A program made the position numbers and the translations under genes. From assembly GCF_900107105.1 (NCBI RefSeq), contig NZ_FNOT01000006.1, positions 186,001 to 250,000 on the forward strand: 64,000 nucleotides of DNA, written 5' to 3'. The first letter of the stretch is position 1. Every line of letters starts with the position of its first letter. The notes below the pieces were generated by a model. That model worked only from the letters and a program-made list of their open reading frames with translations, searched no databases and was not told where the DNA came from. Positions 26,541-38,199 of the stretch are shown one piece after another. Source of the stretch: Geodermatophilus africanus. Lineage in GTDB: Bacteria; Actinomycetota; Actinomycetes; Mycobacteriales; Geodermatophilaceae.

Positions 26541-28436
26541 TCATCCCGCCGTCACCGCCAGCAGCGCGCCCGCCACGACGACCGCGCCGCCGAGCATCGA
26601 GAGCGCGTAGGAGCGGACGAACCCGGTCTGCGTGCGGCCCAGCCGGGACGACGAGCCGCCCAGCGTCGCGGCCAGTCCGTTGACCGCGCCGTCCACGCCG
26701 CGGTTGTCGACGAAGACCAGCGCGCGGGTCAGCCACTGCCCCGGCCGCATGAACACCGACTCGTTGACCGCGTCGGCGTAGAGGGCGCGGCGGGCGGCGC
26801 GGGTCACCGGCGACACTCGCACCGGCGCGGTCACCGGCACCTCGCGGCGGCCCACGAACAGCCAGGCGGTGAGCACGCCGAGCGCCATGACGACGGTGAC
26901 CAGGACGCTGACCACGAGCGGCGCGACGACGTGCTCGGCCTCCTCGGGCTCGCCGAACACCGGGGTCAGCCACGACTCCAGCGGGAAGGCGACGACCAGC
27001 AGGAACCCGGCCAGCACCGAGCCGACCGCGAGCAGCACCATCGGTGCGGTCATCACCGTCGGCGACTCGTGCGGGTGGACGCCAGGCTCCCACCGGGGGC
27101 GGCCGGAGAAGGTCATGAGCATCAGCCGGGTCATGTAGAAGGCGGTCAGCCCCGCGGCGAGGATCGCGACCCCGCCGAGCAGGTAGCCCCAGCCGTCGCC
27201 GCGGTCGAACGCGGCCTCGATGATCGCGTCCTTGGTGTAGAAGCCCGACAGGAACGGGAAGCCGATCAGCGCCAGGTAGCCCAGGCCGAACGTCACGAAG
27301 GTGACCTTCATCTTCGACGCCAGGCCGCCGAAGCGCCGCATGTCGACGGCGTCGTCCATCGCGTGCATGACCGAGCCGGCGCCGAGGAACAGGCCGGCCT
27401 TGAAGAAGCCGTGGGTGAGCAGGTGCGCCAGCCCGGCGACGTAGCCGACCGGGCCGAGACCGACGGCCAGGAACATGTAGCCGATCTGGCTGACGGTGGA
27501 GTAGGCCAGCACCTTCTTGATGTCGTCCTGGGCGCAGCCGGCGATCGCCCCGATCAGCAGCGTGATCGCCCCGACGGCGAGGACGGCGGCCCGCGCGGTC
27601 GGCGTCTCGTCGTAGATCGGTGCGCTCCGGGCGATCAGGTAGACGCCTGCGGTGACCATGGTCGCCGCGTGGATCAGGGCCGACACCGGGGTCGGACCCT
27701 CCATGGCGTCGGGCAGCCACGCCTGCAGGGGGAACTGGCCGGACTTGCCGCAGGCGCCGAGCAGGAGCAGCAGCCCGATGGCGGTGACCGTCCCCGCGGC
27801 CAGGGTGCCGACCGCGCCGAAGACGCCGTCGTAGGAGACGGTGCCCAGTTGGGCGAACATCAGGAAGATCGCCAGCGCCAGCCCGACGTCGCCGACCCGG
27901 TTCATGATGAACGCCTTCTTCGCCGCGGTGGCCGCGGACGGGCGCTCGTGCCAGAAGGCGATGAGCAGGTAGGACGCCAGGCCCACGCCCTCCCAGCCGA
28001 CGTAGAGGGCCACGAAGTTGTCGCCGAGGACCAGCAGCAGCATCGCCGCGACGAACAGGTTGAGGTAGGCGAAGAACCGCCGGCGGCGCGGGTCGTGCGC
28101 CATGTAGCCGATCGAGTAGACGTGGATGAGCGCGCCCACGCCGGTGATCAGCAGCACGAACACCGCCGACAGCGGGTCGAACAGCAGGCCGGCCTGCACG
28201 TCCAGCGACCCGGTCGACACGAAGGTGAACAGGTCGACGTCGACCCGGCGGCCGTCCAGCTGCAGCGTGCAGAGCAGGCCGACCAGGAAGGCCGCGACCA
28301 CCGTGCCGGTGCCCAGCAGGTGCCCCCACCGGTCGGTGCGCCGCCCTCCGAGCAGCAGGACGGCGGCGCCGGCCAGCGGCAGGGCGATGAGCAGCCAGGA
28401 CGCGGCGATCAGCCCGTCGGCGGGCACGGTCTCCAT
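26541..28436 (-). CDS. nuoL: NADH-quinone oxidoreductase subunit L
   Basis: 631 residues, the largest antiporter-like subunit. Motifs seen: [100 protein letters not shown] and [20 protein letters not shown], with Lys/Glu proton-path residues retained. The C-terminal lateral helix region (about 560-631) is present. ATG start; 13 nt separate it from nuoK. Confidence 0.96.
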   Translation of the reverse strand: METVPADGLIAASWLLIALPLAGAAVLLLGGRRTDRWGHLLGTGTVVAAFLVGLLCTLQLDGRRVDVDLFTFVSTGSLDVQAGLLFDPLSAVFVLLITGVGALIHVYSIGYMAHDPRRRRFFAYLNLFVAAMLLLVLGDNFVALYVGWEGVGLASYLLIAFWHERPSAATAAKKAFIMNRVGDVGLALAIFLMFAQLGTVSYDGVFGAVGTLAAGTVTAIGLLLLLGACGKSGQFPLQAWLPDAMEGPTPVSALIHAATMVTAGVYLIARSAPIYDETPTARAAVLAVGAITLLIGAIAGCAQDDIKKVLAYSTVSQIGYMFLAVGLGPVGYVAGLAHLLTHGFFKAGLFLGAGSVMHAMDDAVDMRRFGGLASKMKVTFVTFGLGYLALIGFPFLSGFYTKDAIIEAAFDRGDGWGYLLGGVAILAAGLTAFYMTRLMLMTFSGRPRWEPGVHPHESPTVMTAPMVLLAVGSVLAGFLLVVAFPLESWLTPVFGEPEEAEHVVAPLVVSVLVTVVMALGVLTAWLFVGRREVPVTAPVRVSPVTRAARRALYADAVNESVFMRPGQWLTRALVFVDNRGVDGAVNGLAATLGGSSSRLGRTQTGFVRSYALSMLGGAVVVAGALLAVTAG

Positions 28437-28449
28437 CTGCCGGCTCCCG

Positions 28450-28749
28450 TCAGTACTTCAGCAGGTTGGCGTCGTCGACCGACGCCGAACGGCGGGTCCG
28501 GAAGAGCGACATGATGATGGCGAGGCCGACGACGACCTCGGCGGCCGCGACGACCATGACGAAGAACGCCATGACCTGGCCGTCGACGGTGCCGCTGGCG
28601 CGGGCGAAGGTGACCAACGTCAGGTTCACCGAGTTGAGCATCAGCTCGACGCACATGAACACGACGATCGCGTTGCGCCGCACGAGCACGCCGACCGCGC
28701 CGATGGTGAACAGGATCGCGGCGAGCACCAGGTAGTGCGTCAGGCTCAC
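28450..28749 (-). CDS. nuoK: NADH-quinone oxidoreductase subunit K
   Basis: 99 residues, the normal length, three transmembrane helices. Two conserved membrane Glu residues are visible in [20 protein letters not shown] and [19 protein letters not shown]. The GTG start at 28749 (GTGAGCCTG) has GAGGAGGAG upstream; this ribosome-binding site is supplied by the intercistronic repeat that separates it from nuoJ. Confidence 0.96.
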   Translation of the reverse strand: MSLTHYLVLAAILFTIGAVGVLVRRNAIVVFMCVELMLNSVNLTLVTFARASGTVDGQVMAFFVMVVAAAEVVVGLAIIMSLFRTRRSASVDDANLLKY

Positions 28750-28822
28750 GACTCCTCCTCGCCGGCGCTCGTCGGCCGCGTTCGCGGCGCTGCTGTGCTC
28801 ATCGGTGAGGTCGCACGCTCCC
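28750..28822 (-). repeat. GTGA-bounded 77-bp intercistronic repeat (nuoJ/nuoK)
   Basis: The whole 73-nt spacer between the nuoJ stop and nuoK start is repeat. On the coding strand: GTGA at the nuoJ stop, then ATGAGCACAGCAGCGCCGCG, then GACGAGCGCCGGCGAGGAGG, ending at the GTGA of the nuoK start. The first 20 bases are more divergent than in other copies. Confidence 0.75.
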
Positions 28823-29647
28823 TCACCTGTCCCGTCCCCCCGGGGTGTCGCTGGGCGCCGGGTCGAGGGTTCCGAGTGCGGCGTCGGGGCTTCCCAACTC
28901 GGCCCGGCCGGTGGGACGCGGCATCTGCTCGATCTCCTGGGGTTCGATCCCGGTGGCGAAGCTGTCCTCGGCCAGCCGGCCGTCGGGCAGCAGCGCGGGC
29001 GCGGCGACGGAGTTGCCGCGGGCGTAGACACCGGGACCGGGCAGCGTCTGCGGCCGGTCGGTGAGGAAGCGGGCCCGCGACAGCTCCTTCTGGGTGGGCC
29101 GGGTGCCGGCGTCGCGCTCGATGTGGGCCAGCACCATGGCGCCGACGGCGGCGGTGATCAGCAGCGCGCTGGTCACCTCGAACGCCAGCAGGTAGCGGGT
29201 GAAGAGCACCTCGGCGATGGCCTCGATGTTGCTGGTCTCGCCGCCCTGCACGCCCGCGAGGCCGGTGACGGGGAGGTCCTGGGTGGCCCGGGCGACGCCG
29301 GCGCCGACCAGCCCGGCGAAGCCGAGGCCGAGCACGATCGCCGCCACCCGCTGCCCGCGCAGCGTCTCCACGACCGAGTCGGAGGAGTCGCGGCCGACCA
29401 GCATGAGCACGAACAGGAAGAGGATCATGATCGCGCCGGTGTAGACGATGATCTGCACCGCGCCGAGGAACGGCGCCTCCTGGACGACGTAGAAGACGCC
29501 CAGCGCCAGCATCGTGTTGACCAGCCACAGCGCCGAGTGGACCGCGTTGCGCGAGAGCACCATGCCCAGCGCGCCGGCGAGCGCGATCGGGCCGAGCACC
29601 CAGAAGACGACGGCCTCGCCGGTGCCGATGACGACGTCGGGGTTCAC
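28823..29647 (-). CDS. nuoJ: NADH-quinone oxidoreductase subunit J
   Basis: 274 residues from GTG 29647, overlapping the nuoI stop in GTGA. Five transmembrane helices with the TM3 motif [20 protein letters not shown]. The last 90 or so residues (after [20 protein letters not shown]) are a hydrophilic Pro-rich tail that makes the protein longer than E. coli NuoJ (184). Such tails are common on actinobacterial subunits; their role is unknown. Confidence 0.95.
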   Translation of the reverse strand: MNPDVVIGTGEAVVFWVLGPIALAGALGMVLSRNAVHSALWLVNTMLALGVFYVVQEAPFLGAVQIIVYTGAIMILFLFVLMLVGRDSSDSVVETLRGQRVAAIVLGLGFAGLVGAGVARATQDLPVTGLAGVQGGETSNIEAIAEVLFTRYLLAFEVTSALLITAAVGAMVLAHIERDAGTRPTQKELSRARFLTDRPQTLPGPGVYARGNSVAAPALLPDGRLAEDSFATGIEPQEIEQMPRPTGRAELGSPDAALGTLDPAPSDTPGGRDR

Positions 29648-30351
29648 GACCGGGCCTCGGTGGGATCGGCCGGCACCGGTTGGTCCTCCCGCGCCCCGGC
29701 GGCGGGGTCGGCGGGCGGGGCGGGGGTGTCGGCCGCGAGCACGTAGTAGTCCTTCTCGTCGTCCCCCAGCCGCATGGCGTGCGGCGGGGCCTCCATGCCG
29801 GGCAGCAGCGGGGCCATGAGCTGCTCCTTGGTGTAGATCAGGTCGGCCCGGTTGTCGTCGGCCAGCTCGAAGTCGTTGCTCATGGTCAGCGAGCGGGTCG
29901 GGCAGGCCTCGATGCACAGGCCGCAGAAGATGCAGCGCAGGTAGTTGATCTGGTAGACGCGGCCGTAGCGCTCACCGGGCGAGTAACGCTCGTCCTCGGT
30001 GTTGTCCCCGCCCTCGACGTAGATCGCGTCGGCCGGGCAGGCCCAGGCGCACAGCTCGCAGCCGACACACTTCTCCAGGCCGTCGGGGTGCCGGTTGAGC
30101 ACGTGCCGCCCGTGGTACCGCGGCTTGGTCACCTTGGGCACCTCGGGGTACTCCTCGGTGGTCACCTTGCGGAAGATCTGCGCGAAGGTGACCCCGAAGC
30201 CCTGCCCGGGCCCGGGCAGCCAGCTCGCCCGCTTGACCGGTCCGGCGTCCCGGCTGCGGTGGGCCAGCTCGCGCTTCGTCTGCGCCACCATGTCGTGGCC
30301 GGGGTCGTGGGGGTCCGGCGAGCGACGGTCCACGTCGCCGTGCTCAGTCAT
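29644..30351 (-). CDS. nuoI: NADH-quinone oxidoreductase subunit I (2x 4Fe-4S)
   Basis: 235 residues. Two complete [4Fe-4S] motifs, [12 protein letters not shown] and [12 protein letters not shown] (N6a and N6b clusters), carry electrons from NuoG towards NuoB. Preceded by [20 protein letters not shown], typical of the family. N- and C-terminal extensions (about 45 and 35 residues) are hydrophilic. ATG 30351 lies 8 bp inside the end of nuoH. Confidence 0.96.
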   Translation of the reverse strand: MTEHGDVDRRSPDPHDPGHDMVAQTKRELAHRSRDAGPVKRASWLPGPGQGFGVTFAQIFRKVTTEEYPEVPKVTKPRYHGRHVLNRHPDGLEKCVGCELCAWACPADAIYVEGGDNTEDERYSPGERYGRVYQINYLRCIFCGLCIEACPTRSLTMSNDFELADDNRADLIYTKEQLMAPLLPGMEAPPHAMRLGDDEKDYYVLAADTPAPPADPAAGAREDQPVPADPTEARS

Positions 30352-31819
30352 CGACGTCCTCCTGGGTGCCGGCGCCGCTGCGCCGTCCGGTGCCCACGAC
30401 GGCGCCGTCGGGCGCGACGGCCTCGCGGCTGCGCAGCCGGGGCGACGGCGGGACGGCGAGGTCCATCGGCGGGATGGGGAAGCCGCCCTCGGCGCGGCTG
30501 GGACCGGTGCGGCCGGCCGGCCGGCGGCGTGGCCCGGCGGGGGGCAGCACCTCCGGCTCGGCCTCGGTCGGGTGGATCGAGCCGGCCGCGGCCTTGGTCG
30601 CCGCGATCCGGGTGGCCCGGTTGCTGGCCCGGCTGACGACGAGCAGCACCGCGATCACCAGCAGCGCGATCGGGACGCCGACGAACAGCGCCACCTGACC
30701 GGTGGAGAGGTCGGCCTCGCGGGCGACGGTGCGCATGGTGGCGACGGCGAGGATCCAGACCAGTGCGGTCGGGACCAGCACCTTCCAGCCGAAGCGCATG
30801 AACTGGTCGTAGCGCAGCCGGGGCAGCGTGCCGCGCAGCCAGATGAAGACGAACAGCGCGGCGACGACCTTGAGGAAGAACCACAGCAGCGGCCACCAGC
30901 CGGAGTTGGCGCCGTCCCAGATGGAGATCGGCCACGGTGCCCGCCAGCCGCCGAGGAACAGCGTCGCGGCCAGCGCCGAGACGGTGACCATGTTGATGTA
31001 CTCGGCCAGGAAGAACAGCGCGAACTTCAGCGACGAGTACTCGGTGTGGAACCCGCCGACCAGCTCGCTCTCGGCCTCGGGCAGGTCGAACGGCGCCCGG
31101 TTGGTCTCCCCGACCACGGCGATGACGTAGATGACGAAGGAGACCGGGAGCAGGACGGCGTACCAGCCGGGGCCGGTGAACGTCAGGCCGAAGAAGGAGA
31201 CCTGGTTGCCGTCGGCCTGCGCGGCGACGATCTCCGAGGTGGACATCGAGCCGGCGTAGAGGAACACCGCGACGATCGACAGCCCCATCGCGATCTCGTA
31301 GCTGATCATCTGCGCCGCGCTGCGCAGCGACCCCAGCAGCGGGTAGGTCGAACCGGACGCCCACCCGCCCAGGACGATGCCGTAGATCCCCATCGCCGAG
31401 CAGGCGAGGACGACCAACACCCCGATGGGGGCGTCGGTGAGCTGCAGCGGGGTCTGCTGGCCGAAGATGCTGACCACCGGCCCCAGCGGGATGACCGAGA
31501 AGGCCAGGAACGCCGGGACGGTGGCCAGGACCGGGGCCAGGAAGTAGACCGGCTTGTCCGCGAGCGCCGGCATGATGTCTTCCTTGAACGCCAACTTGAG
31601 CCCGTCGGCGAGGCTCTGCAGGTAGCCGCGGGGGCCGACCCGGTTGGGGCCGATCCGCTGCTGCATCCGGGCGACGACCTTGCGCTCGAACACGATGGCG
31701 AACAGCGTCAGCAGCACCAGGACGACGAAGACGCCGACGATCTTGATGAGGACGATCCACCAGACGTCGGTGCCGAAGTCCGCGAGGGTCGGCTGGTCGG
31801 CGGCGGCCGCGACGGTCAC
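30344..31819 (-). CDS. nuoH: NADH-quinone oxidoreductase subunit H
   Basis: 491 residues from GTG 31819, overlapping the nuoG stop by GTGA. Eight or nine transmembrane helices; the quinone-site signatures [20 protein letters not shown] and [20 protein letters not shown] (with the acidic loop) are intact, as is [15 protein letters not shown]. The last ~85 residues after [20 protein letters not shown] are a hydrophilic Pro/Arg tail absent from E. coli NuoH (325 residues). Confidence 0.96.
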   Translation of the reverse strand: MTVAAAADQPTLADFGTDVWWIVLIKIVGVFVVLVLLTLFAIVFERKVVARMQQRIGPNRVGPRGYLQSLADGLKLAFKEDIMPALADKPVYFLAPVLATVPAFLAFSVIPLGPVVSIFGQQTPLQLTDAPIGVLVVLACSAMGIYGIVLGGWASGSTYPLLGSLRSAAQMISYEIAMGLSIVAVFLYAGSMSTSEIVAAQADGNQVSFFGLTFTGPGWYAVLLPVSFVIYVIAVVGETNRAPFDLPEAESELVGGFHTEYSSLKFALFFLAEYINMVTVSALAATLFLGGWRAPWPISIWDGANSGWWPLLWFFLKVVAALFVFIWLRGTLPRLRYDQFMRFGWKVLVPTALVWILAVATMRTVAREADLSTGQVALFVGVPIALLVIAVLLVVSRASNRATRIAATKAAAGSIHPTEAEPEVLPPAGPRRRPAGRTGPSRAEGGFPIPPMDLAVPPSPRLRSREAVAPDGAVVGTGRRSGAGTQEDVDD

Positions 31820-34335
31820 TCGGCACCTCCCGCCGGGGTGGTGGGGCGGGGTGGGTGCACAGCGGTCGCCGGGGTGGGTGAGGATCCGGTCGCCAGGCGG
31901 ACGACGCCGCCGGGCGGGGTGCCCAGCCGGGTGCGCAGCTCGCTGCCCGGTGAGCGCATCGGCAGCCAGACCACCTGGTCGGGCATCTCGGTGACCAGCA
32001 CCGGCAGGCTGACCTCCCCCATCGCGCCGCAGACGGTGACCCGGTCGCCGTCGGCCAGCCCCAGCCGCCGGGCGGCGGCCTCGCCCAGGCGCGCGACCGG
32101 CGGGCGGGCCGTGCCGGCCAGCTCGGGCTCGTCGCGCTGGAGCGTGCCGACGTCGAGCAGTTGCCGCCAGGAGGCGAGCACCGCCTGCTCCTCGGCGAGC
32201 TCCGGGTCCCCGGGCGGGGCGACGTCCAGGCCGGTGACCCGGGGGCGCTCGGCGACCACCCCGAGGGCCGCGAGCTCGGCGCGGGCGACCTCCGGCGCGG
32301 GTAGCCGCAGGTCGACGTCCAGCTCGTCGGCCAGGCCCTGCAGCACGCGCCCGTCGGGCAGCTGACCGGTGCCGTGCAGCGTGGCGTCGAAGGGGCGCAG
32401 CCGGCCCTCCCAGTCCAGGTAGGCGCCGGCCTTCTCCGAGGCGGCGGCCACGGGCAGGACGACGTCGGCCCGCTCGGTGACCGCGCTCGGGAGCATCTCC
32501 AGGCTCACGACGAACTCGGCGTCGGCCAGCGCCGCCTCGGCCAGTCGCGGGTCGGGCAGGTCGGCCGGGTCGACGCCGCCGATCAGCAGACCCTTGAGCT
32601 GCCCGTGGGTGACGGCGGTGAGGATCCCGTCGAGGTCGCGGCCGGGGGTGGCCGGCAGCTCGGGGACGCCCCAGGCGGCGGCGACCTGCGCCCGGGCGCC
32701 GGCGTCGGTGACCGGGCGGCCGCCGGGCAGCAGCGTCGGCAGCGCGCCGGCCTCGACGGCGCCGCGCTCCCCGGCCCGCCGCGGCACCCAGGCCACCCGG
32801 GCGCCGGTGGCGCGGGCGAGCGCGACCAGTGCGGAGAGGGCGCCGGGGGACTCGGCCAGCCGCTCGCCGGCGAGCACGACCGCGCCGGGCTGCCGCAGCG
32901 CCTCGACCGCCGGGCCACCCCAGGTGCCGTCGGCGAGGGCGGCCAGCGAGCGGGCCTCCGCGCCGGGGCGGGTGGCCAGCACCGTGGCCTGCAGCTTCTC
33001 CGCGGCCGTGGTGGCGAACGGGGCGAGGTCGTAGACGGCGAGCCGGTTCTTGCGCACCGCCCGGCGCAGCCGCAGGAAGACGATCGGCGACTCCTCCTCC
33101 GGCTCGAGGCCGGCGAGCAGCACCGCGGGTGCGCTGGTCAGGTCGTCGTAGGTGACCGCCCCGTTGGCCGGGCCGGTGCCGGCGACGTGCGCCATCAGGA
33201 ACGCCAGCTCCTCGGCGGAGTGGGCGCGGGCGCGGGCGTCGACGTCGTTGGTGCCCAGCGCCACCCGCGCGAACTTGGCGTAGGCGTAGGCGTCCTCGAC
33301 GGTCAGCCGGCCGCCGGGCAGCACCCCGACCCCGCCGGCGTCCCGCGCGGCGCGCAGCCCCTCGGCCGCCGCCGCCCACGCCTCCGGCCAGGACGCCGGC
33401 TCCAGCACGCCGTCCCGCCGGACCAGCGGCGTGGTGAGCCGGTCGTTGGCGGTGGCGTAGCGGAAGGCCCACCGGCCCTTGTCGCAGTTCCACTCCTCGT
33501 TGACCGCCGGGTCCTCCCCCGCCAGCCGGCGCAGGACCTTGCCGCGGCGGTAGTCGGTGCGCTGCGCGCAGCCCGAGGCGCAGTGCTCGCAGACGCTGGG
33601 CTCGCTGCGCAGGTCGAACGGCCGGGAGCGGAACCGGTACTGCGCGCTGGTCAGCGCTCCGACCGGGCAGATCTGCGTGGTGTTGCCCGAGAAGTAGGAG
33701 GAGAACGGCTCGTCCTCGTAGATGGCCACCTGCTCGAGGGCGCCGCGCTCGAACAGCTCGATGAACGGATCGCCGGCGACCTGCTGGGAGAACCGGGTGC
33801 ACCGGGCGCACAGCACGCAGCGCTCCCGGTCGAGCAGCACCTCGGTGCTGATGGGCAGCGGCTTGGGGTAGGTGCGCTTGACGTCGACGAACCGGCTCTC
33901 GGCGCGGCCGTTGCTCATCGCCTGGTTCTGCAGCGGGCACTCGCCGCCCTTGTCGCAGACCGGGCAGTCCAGCGGGTGGTTGATCAGCAGCAGTTCCATC
34001 GTGCCCTGCTGCGCCTTGTCGGCGACCGGGCTGGTGAGCTGCGTCTTCACCACCATCCCGTCGGTGACCGGCATGGTGCAGGAGGCCACCGGCTTGCGCT
34101 GGCCCTCCACCTCGACCAGGCACTGGCGGCAGGCGCCGACCGGCTCGAGCAGCGGGTGGTCGCAGAACCGCGGGATCTGCACGCCGATCATCTCGGCGGC
34201 CCGGATGATCAGCGTCCCCTTGGGCACCGCGACGTCGAAGCCGTCGACGGTGCAGTGGACGGCGTCCGGCGGGGTGTGCGGCCCCGGTGCGCCGGGCGGG
34301 ACGGCGGGCGCCGGGGTCGGGTTGGTCAACGTCAC
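31816..34335 (-). CDS. nuoG: NADH-quinone oxidoreductase subunit G
   Basis: 839 residues from GTG 34335 (GGAGGA upstream, supplied by the intercistronic repeat). Iron-sulfur domain: [2Fe-2S] N1b in [20 protein letters not shown] with CTMP; His-ligated N5 in [18 protein letters not shown]4 in [13 protein letters not shown] with CPVGAL; and N7 in [18 protein letters not shown] with NCDKGRW. N7 is found in only some bacteria. The remaining ~600 residues form the molybdopterin-enzyme-like fold without cofactor residues. It passes electrons from NuoF to NuoI. Confidence 0.95.
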   Translation of the reverse strand: MTLTNPTPAPAVPPGAPGPHTPPDAVHCTVDGFDVAVPKGTLIIRAAEMIGVQIPRFCDHPLLEPVGACRQCLVEVEGQRKPVASCTMPVTDGMVVKTQLTSPVADKAQQGTMELLLINHPLDCPVCDKGGECPLQNQAMSNGRAESRFVDVKRTYPKPLPISTEVLLDRERCVLCARCTRFSQQVAGDPFIELFERGALEQVAIYEDEPFSSYFSGNTTQICPVGALTSAQYRFRSRPFDLRSEPSVCEHCASGCAQRTDYRRGKVLRRLAGEDPAVNEEWNCDKGRWAFRYATANDRLTTPLVRRDGVLEPASWPEAWAAAAEGLRAARDAGGVGVLPGGRLTVEDAYAYAKFARVALGTNDVDARARAHSAEELAFLMAHVAGTGPANGAVTYDDLTSAPAVLLAGLEPEEESPIVFLRLRRAVRKNRLAVYDLAPFATTAAEKLQATVLATRPGAEARSLAALADGTWGGPAVEALRQPGAVVLAGERLAESPGALSALVALARATGARVAWVPRRAGERGAVEAGALPTLLPGGRPVTDAGARAQVAAAWGVPELPATPGRDLDGILTAVTHGQLKGLLIGGVDPADLPDPRLAEAALADAEFVVSLEMLPSAVTERADVVLPVAAASEKAGAYLDWEGRLRPFDATLHGTGQLPDGRVLQGLADELDVDLRLPAPEVARAELAALGVVAERPRVTGLDVAPPGDPELAEEQAVLASWRQLLDVGTLQRDEPELAGTARPPVARLGEAAARRLGLADGDRVTVCGAMGEVSLPVLVTEMPDQVVWLPMRSPGSELRTRLGTPPGGVVRLATGSSPTPATAVHPPRPTTPAGGAE

Positions 34336-34408
34336 TGGTCCTCCTCGCTGGCGCTCGTCGGGCCGGTGCCGCGGCGTGCTGTGTTCTTGCGTGCCCTCGC
34401 GAGCTCGG
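34336..34408 (-). repeat. GTGA-bounded 77-bp intercistronic repeat (nuoF/nuoG)
   Basis: 73 nt exactly between the nuoF stop and nuoG start. Coding strand: GTGACCGAGCTCGCGAG at the nuoF stop, AACACAGCACGCCGCGG in the middle, GACGAGCGCCAGCGAGGAGG before the GTGA of nuoG. Confidence 0.85.
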
Positions 34409-35737
34409 TCACGAGGCGACTCCGACGGGCTCGAGCCGGAGGCTGCGGCCCAGGCGGGCCTGTTCCTCCAGGGGCAGCAGCGCGACGTAGTCGTCGCGGA
34501 AGTACTTCAGCGAGCTGGCGATGCAGCTGGTCGCGCCGTCACCCAGGGCGCAGAACGAGCGGCCCAGGATGTTGTCGCAGGTGTCGGTCAGCAGGTCCAG
34601 GTCGGCCGCCGTCCCCTGCCCGTCGACCAGCCGCTGCAGGATCTGCACCAGCCAGTAGGTCCCCTCGCGGCACGGCGTGCACTTGCCGCAGCTCTCGTGC
34701 GCGTAGAACTCGGTGAACCGCAGGGTCGCCTCGACGATCGAGTCGGTCTCGTCGAAGACCATGAGCGCGGTGGTGCCGAGCATCGAGCCCGCGGCGGCCA
34801 CCGAGTCGAAGTCCAGCGGGACGTCGAGGTGCTCAGGGGTGAAGTACGGCGTCGACGAGCCGCCCGGCGTCCAGAACTTCAGCTCGTGCCCGGGTCGGAC
34901 GCCGCCGGCCATCTCCAGCAGCTCCCGCATCGTCGTGCCCATGGGGGCCTCGTACTGGCCCGGCCGGACGACGCGACCCGACAGCGAGTAGATCTTCGGC
35001 CCGGGCGACTTCTCCGGGCCGAACTCCTTGAACCAGTCCGACCCACCGCGGACGACGAACGGCACGCTGGCCAGCGTCTCGACGTTGTTGATCACCGTCG
35101 GGGCGCCGTAGAGGCCGGCCACGGCCGGGAACGGCGGCTTCAGGCGCGGCTGCCCGCGGTAGCCCTCCAGCGAGTCGAGCAGCGCCGTCTCCTCGCCGCA
35201 GATGTAGGCGCCGGCGCCCGCGTGCACGATCAGCTCCAGGTCGTAGCCGGAGCCCAGGATGTCGGCGCCGAGGTAGCCGGCCTCGTAGGCCTCGCGGACG
35301 GCGTTGACCAGCCGTCGGTGGGCGTGCACCGCCTCGCCGCGGACGTAGATGACCGCCAGGTGCGACCGGATCGCGTAGGCGGCGATGACCACGCCCTCCA
35401 CCAGGGAGTGCGGGTCGGCCATCATCAGCGGCAGGTCCTTGCAGGTGCCCGGCTCGCCCTCGTCGGCGTTGACCACGAGGTACTTGGGCATCGCGGCCGG
35501 CCCGGTGGGCGGCTCCCCCGGCTTGGGCTGCGGGATGAAGCTCCACTTCATGCCGGTCGGGAAGCCTGCCCCGCCGCGGCCGCGCAGCCCGGAGTCCTTG
35601 ACCAGGCCGACCAGCTCGTCGGGGGTCATGGACAGCGCGGTGCGCAGCGCGGTGTAGCCGTCGAGCCGCTCGTAGGTCGACAGCCGCCAGGACTGCGGCT
35701 CGGCCCAGCGGGAGGTCAGCACGGGTGCGAGGGGCAT
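34409..35737 (-). CDS. nuoF: NADH-quinone oxidoreductase subunit F (NADH/FMN)
   Basis: 442 residues from ATG 35737, one base after the nuoE stop. The NADH site is [20 protein letters not shown] and the FMN site includes [20 protein letters not shown] and [20 protein letters not shown]. The N3 [4Fe-4S] ligands are in [11 protein letters not shown] and TSCIASS (with CALG). This is the entry point for NADH electrons into complex I; it forms the peripheral module with NuoE and NuoG. Confidence 0.97.
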   Translation of the reverse strand: MPLAPVLTSRWAEPQSWRLSTYERLDGYTALRTALSMTPDELVGLVKDSGLRGRGGAGFPTGMKWSFIPQPKPGEPPTGPAAMPKYLVVNADEGEPGTCKDLPLMMADPHSLVEGVVIAAYAIRSHLAVIYVRGEAVHAHRRLVNAVREAYEAGYLGADILGSGYDLELIVHAGAGAYICGEETALLDSLEGYRGQPRLKPPFPAVAGLYGAPTVINNVETLASVPFVVRGGSDWFKEFGPEKSPGPKIYSLSGRVVRPGQYEAPMGTTMRELLEMAGGVRPGHELKFWTPGGSSTPYFTPEHLDVPLDFDSVAAAGSMLGTTALMVFDETDSIVEATLRFTEFYAHESCGKCTPCREGTYWLVQILQRLVDGQGTAADLDLLTDTCDNILGRSFCALGDGATSCIASSLKYFRDDYVALLPLEEQARLGRSLRLEPVGVAS

Positions 35738-35738
35738 G

Positions 35739-36794
35739 TCAGGCCTTCCCGTCGGTGGGGCCGGGTGGACTCGGGCTGGGCGACACGGGCGGAGTCGTGC
35801 CGGTGGCCGGTTCGGCGGCCGGCGGGTTCTCGGTGCCGGCCCGCTGCCGGCCCCGCGGCTGCCCGTACTCGGCTCCCTTGTCGGGGTGGGCCTGGGCGGC
35901 GCCGGCCCGCTCGGCCGGGTTGTCGGCCGCGGCGACGCGGGCGTCGGCGGCCTCCTCGTCCGGGGTCTCCCCGGTGCGGCCCGAGGGCCGGGTCGTCTCC
36001 CGCGGCTCGGTTCCCGCCGGCCCCGCCTCGTCGACCGGCGGGCGGCCGGGCATCGGCGGGGCGGACTCGCGGCGCTCGGCGGCCAGCCGCAGCCCGGCCA
36101 GCGTCGGGCCGATCCGACCCTCGGCGTCGACCGCCGCCTGCGCGGCACCGGCGTCGGCGTGCTGGGAGAAGCCGGCCAGCTGGCGGGAGACGCCGCGGAA
36201 GTCGGTCAGCGGGGCGCCGCGGGTGGGGTGCGGCTTGTCCCCGCGCCGGAGCGCGGCGACCAGTGCCCGCGCGCTCTCGACGTCCTGCTGGTCGTAGAAC
36301 TCGTAGTCGACCGTGACCACGGGCGCGTAGTCGCAGGCGGCCAGGCACTCGGCGTGCTCGAGGGTGACCGAGCCGTCGGCGGCGGTCTCGTCGTGGTGGA
36401 CGCCGAGGTCGGCGCTCAGGGCGTCGAAGATCCGCTGCCCGCCCAGCACGCTGCACAGCGTGTTGGTGCAGACGCTGACGAGGTGCCGGCCGGTGGGACG
36501 GCGCTTGTACATCGTGTAGAAGGTCGCGACCGCACCGACCTCGGCCTTGGTCAGGCCCAGCTCCTCGGCGCACAGCGCCACGCCCTCGGGCGAGACGTAG
36601 CCCTGGTGGCTCTGGACCAGGTGCAGCATCGGCAGCAGCGCCGAGCGCGGCTGCGGATAGCGGGCGATGATTTCCCGCGCCTCGAGCCGGACCTGCTCGG
36701 TCAGCGGGGGCAGGTCCGCGGTGGCCGGCTCGACCGGGCTGGAGTCCAGCCCGGTGACCGCCGTCCCCTCGGCGGATCCCGGGAGCGCACTCAC
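35739..36794 (-). CDS. nuoE: NADH-quinone oxidoreductase subunit E
   Basis: 351 residues from GTG 36794 (GAGGAGG in the upstream repeat). The thioredoxin-like [2Fe-2S] domain (about 30-195) has cluster ligands in SVCTNTLCSVLGG and AECLAACDYAP. About 150 residues follow that are rich in Pro, Ala, Glu and Arg and look disordered, so the protein is roughly twice the E. coli length (166). The tail is not a frameshift artefact because the frame ends 1 bp before nuoF. Confidence 0.94.
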   Translation of the reverse strand: MSALPGSAEGTAVTGLDSSPVEPATADLPPLTEQVRLEAREIIARYPQPRSALLPMLHLVQSHQGYVSPEGVALCAEELGLTKAEVGAVATFYTMYKRRPTGRHLVSVCTNTLCSVLGGQRIFDALSADLGVHHDETAADGSVTLEHAECLAACDYAPVVTVDYEFYDQQDVESARALVAALRRGDKPHPTRGAPLTDFRGVSRQLAGFSQHADAGAAQAAVDAEGRIGPTLAGLRLAAERRESAPPMPGRPPVDEAGPAGTEPRETTRPSGRTGETPDEEAADARVAAADNPAERAGAAQAHPDKGAEYGQPRGRQRAGTENPPAAEPATGTTPPVSPSPSPPGPTDGKA

Positions 36795-36867
36795 GTCGCC
36801 TCCTCGCCGGCGCTCGTCGACGCCGCTCGCGGCACTGCTGTGTCCCTGGCTGAGCTCGCGAGCTCGC
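36795..36867 (-). repeat. GTGA-bounded 77-bp intercistronic repeat (nuoD/nuoE)
   Basis: 73 nt exactly between the nuoD stop and nuoE start. Coding strand: GCGAGCTCGCGAGCTC just after the nuoD stop, GACACAGCAGTGCCGCGAG, and GACGAGCGCCGGCGAGGAGG before the GTGA of nuoE. Confidence 0.85.
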
Positions 36868-38199
36868 TCATCGGTCACACCCGCCCATCACCGGGTCGAG
36901 CGAGGCGATGGCCGCGATGACGTCGGCGATCATGCCGCCCTCGCTCATCGCGGCGGTCGCCTGCAGGTTGACGAAGCTGGGGTCGCGCACGTGCACCCGC
37001 CACGGTCTGGTGCCGCCGTCGCTGACCACGTGGTAGCCCAGCTCGCCGCGGGGCGACTCGATGGGCACGTACACCTGGCCGGCCGGCACCCGGAAGCCCT
37101 CGGTGACCAGCTTGAAGTGGTGGATCAGGGCCTCCATCGACTGCCCCATGATGTGCTTGACGTGCTCGAGGGAGTTGCCCATGCCGTCGGGCCCGAGCGA
37201 GAGCTGCGCCGGCCAGGCGATCTTCTTGTCCTCGACCATGACCGGCCCCGGCTCCAGCCGGTCCAGCGCCTGCTCGATGATCTTCAGCGACTCGTTCACC
37301 TCGGCCATGCGGACCAGGTAGCGCCCCCAGGCGTCGCAGGTGTCGGCGGTCGGCACCTCGAAGTCGTAGGTCTCGTAGCCCAGGTAGGGCTCGACCTTGC
37401 GCAGGTCCCACGGCAGCCCGGCCGCGCGCAGCACCGGCCCGGTGATGCCCAGCGCCACGCAACCGGTGACGTCGAGGTAGCCGGCGTCCTTGAGCCGGGC
37501 CTGCCAGATCGGCTGGCCGGTGAGCAGCTTGTGGAAGTCGGCCACCCGGGCCGGCATGGCCTCGAGGAACTCGCGGATGTGCTCGACCGCGCCGGGCGGG
37601 AGGTCCTGCGCCAGGCCGCCGGGGCGGATGTAGGCGTGGTTCATCCGCAGGCCGGTGATCTCCTCGAGCAGGTCGAGGACCAGCTCGCGCTCGCGGAAGC
37701 CGTTCGTCATGCCGGTGAGGGCGCCCATCTCCATGCCGAAGGTGGCCAGCGCGACCAGGTGCGAGGCGATCCGGTTGAGCTCCATGACCAGCACCCGGAT
37801 CGTCTGGGCGCGCGGCGGCGCCTGCACGCCGAGCAGCTTCTCGACGGCGAGGCAGTAGCCGGCCTCGTTGTAGAGCGGGGCCAGGTAGTCCATCCGCGTG
37901 ACGAAGGTCGTCCCCTGCGTCCAGGTCCGGTACTCGGTGTTCTTCTCGATGCCGGTGTGCAGGTAGCCGATCACCACCCGCGCCTTGGTGACCGTCTCGC
38001 CCTCGAGGTCGAGCACCAGCCGCAGCACGCCGTGGGTGGAGGGGTGCTGCGGCCCCATGTTCACGACGAGGCGTTCCTCACCGTAGGCCTCGGTGCCCAG
38101 GGTCTGGTCCCAGTCGCCGCCGGTGACGGTGTAGACGCGGCCCTCGGTGGTCTCCCGGGAGCCGGCGTACGGGTCCGCGGGGTCGTAGGTGGTGCTCAT
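36868..38199 (-). CDS. nuoD: NADH-quinone oxidoreductase subunit D
   Basis: 443 residues from ATG 38199; the ATG lies inside the end of nuoC. The 49-kDa homologue related to hydrogenase large subunits: [20 protein letters not shown] (quinone-site His), [56 protein letters not shown] and the C-terminal [16 protein letters not shown] ... [16 protein letters not shown]. It shapes the quinone pocket with NuoB. Confidence 0.97.
   Translation of the reverse strand: MSTTYDPADPYAGSRETTEGRVYTVTGGDWDQTLGTEAYGEERLVVNMGPQHPSTHGVLRLVLDLEGETVTKARVVIGYLHTGIEKNTEYRTWTQGTTFVTRMDYLAPLYNEAGYCLAVEKLLGVQAPPRAQTIRVLVMELNRIASHLVALATFGMEMGALTGMTNGFRERELVLDLLEEITGLRMNHAYIRPGGLAQDLPPGAVEHIREFLEAMPARVADFHKLLTGQPIWQARLKDAGYLDVTGCVALGITGPVLRAAGLPWDLRKVEPYLGYETYDFEVPTADTCDAWGRYLVRMAEVNESLKIIEQALDRLEPGPVMVEDKKIAWPAQLSLGPDGMGNSLEHVKHIMGQSMEALIHHFKLVTEGFRVPAGQVYVPIESPRGELGYHVVSDGGTRPWRVHVRDPSFVNLQATAAMSEGGMIADVIAAIASLDPVMGGCDR

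Noticed and set aside
24830-28514. Plus-strand open frames of 617 and 777 codons opposite nuoM, nuoL and nuoK
   Set aside because: Highly repetitive His/Asp/Gln/Arg composition from reading complex I membrane genes backwards; no family resemblance.
30344-34123. 1259-codon minus-strand frame joining nuoG and nuoH
   Set aside because: Only the last 492 codons are nuoH; the rest is an out-of-frame reading of nuoG.
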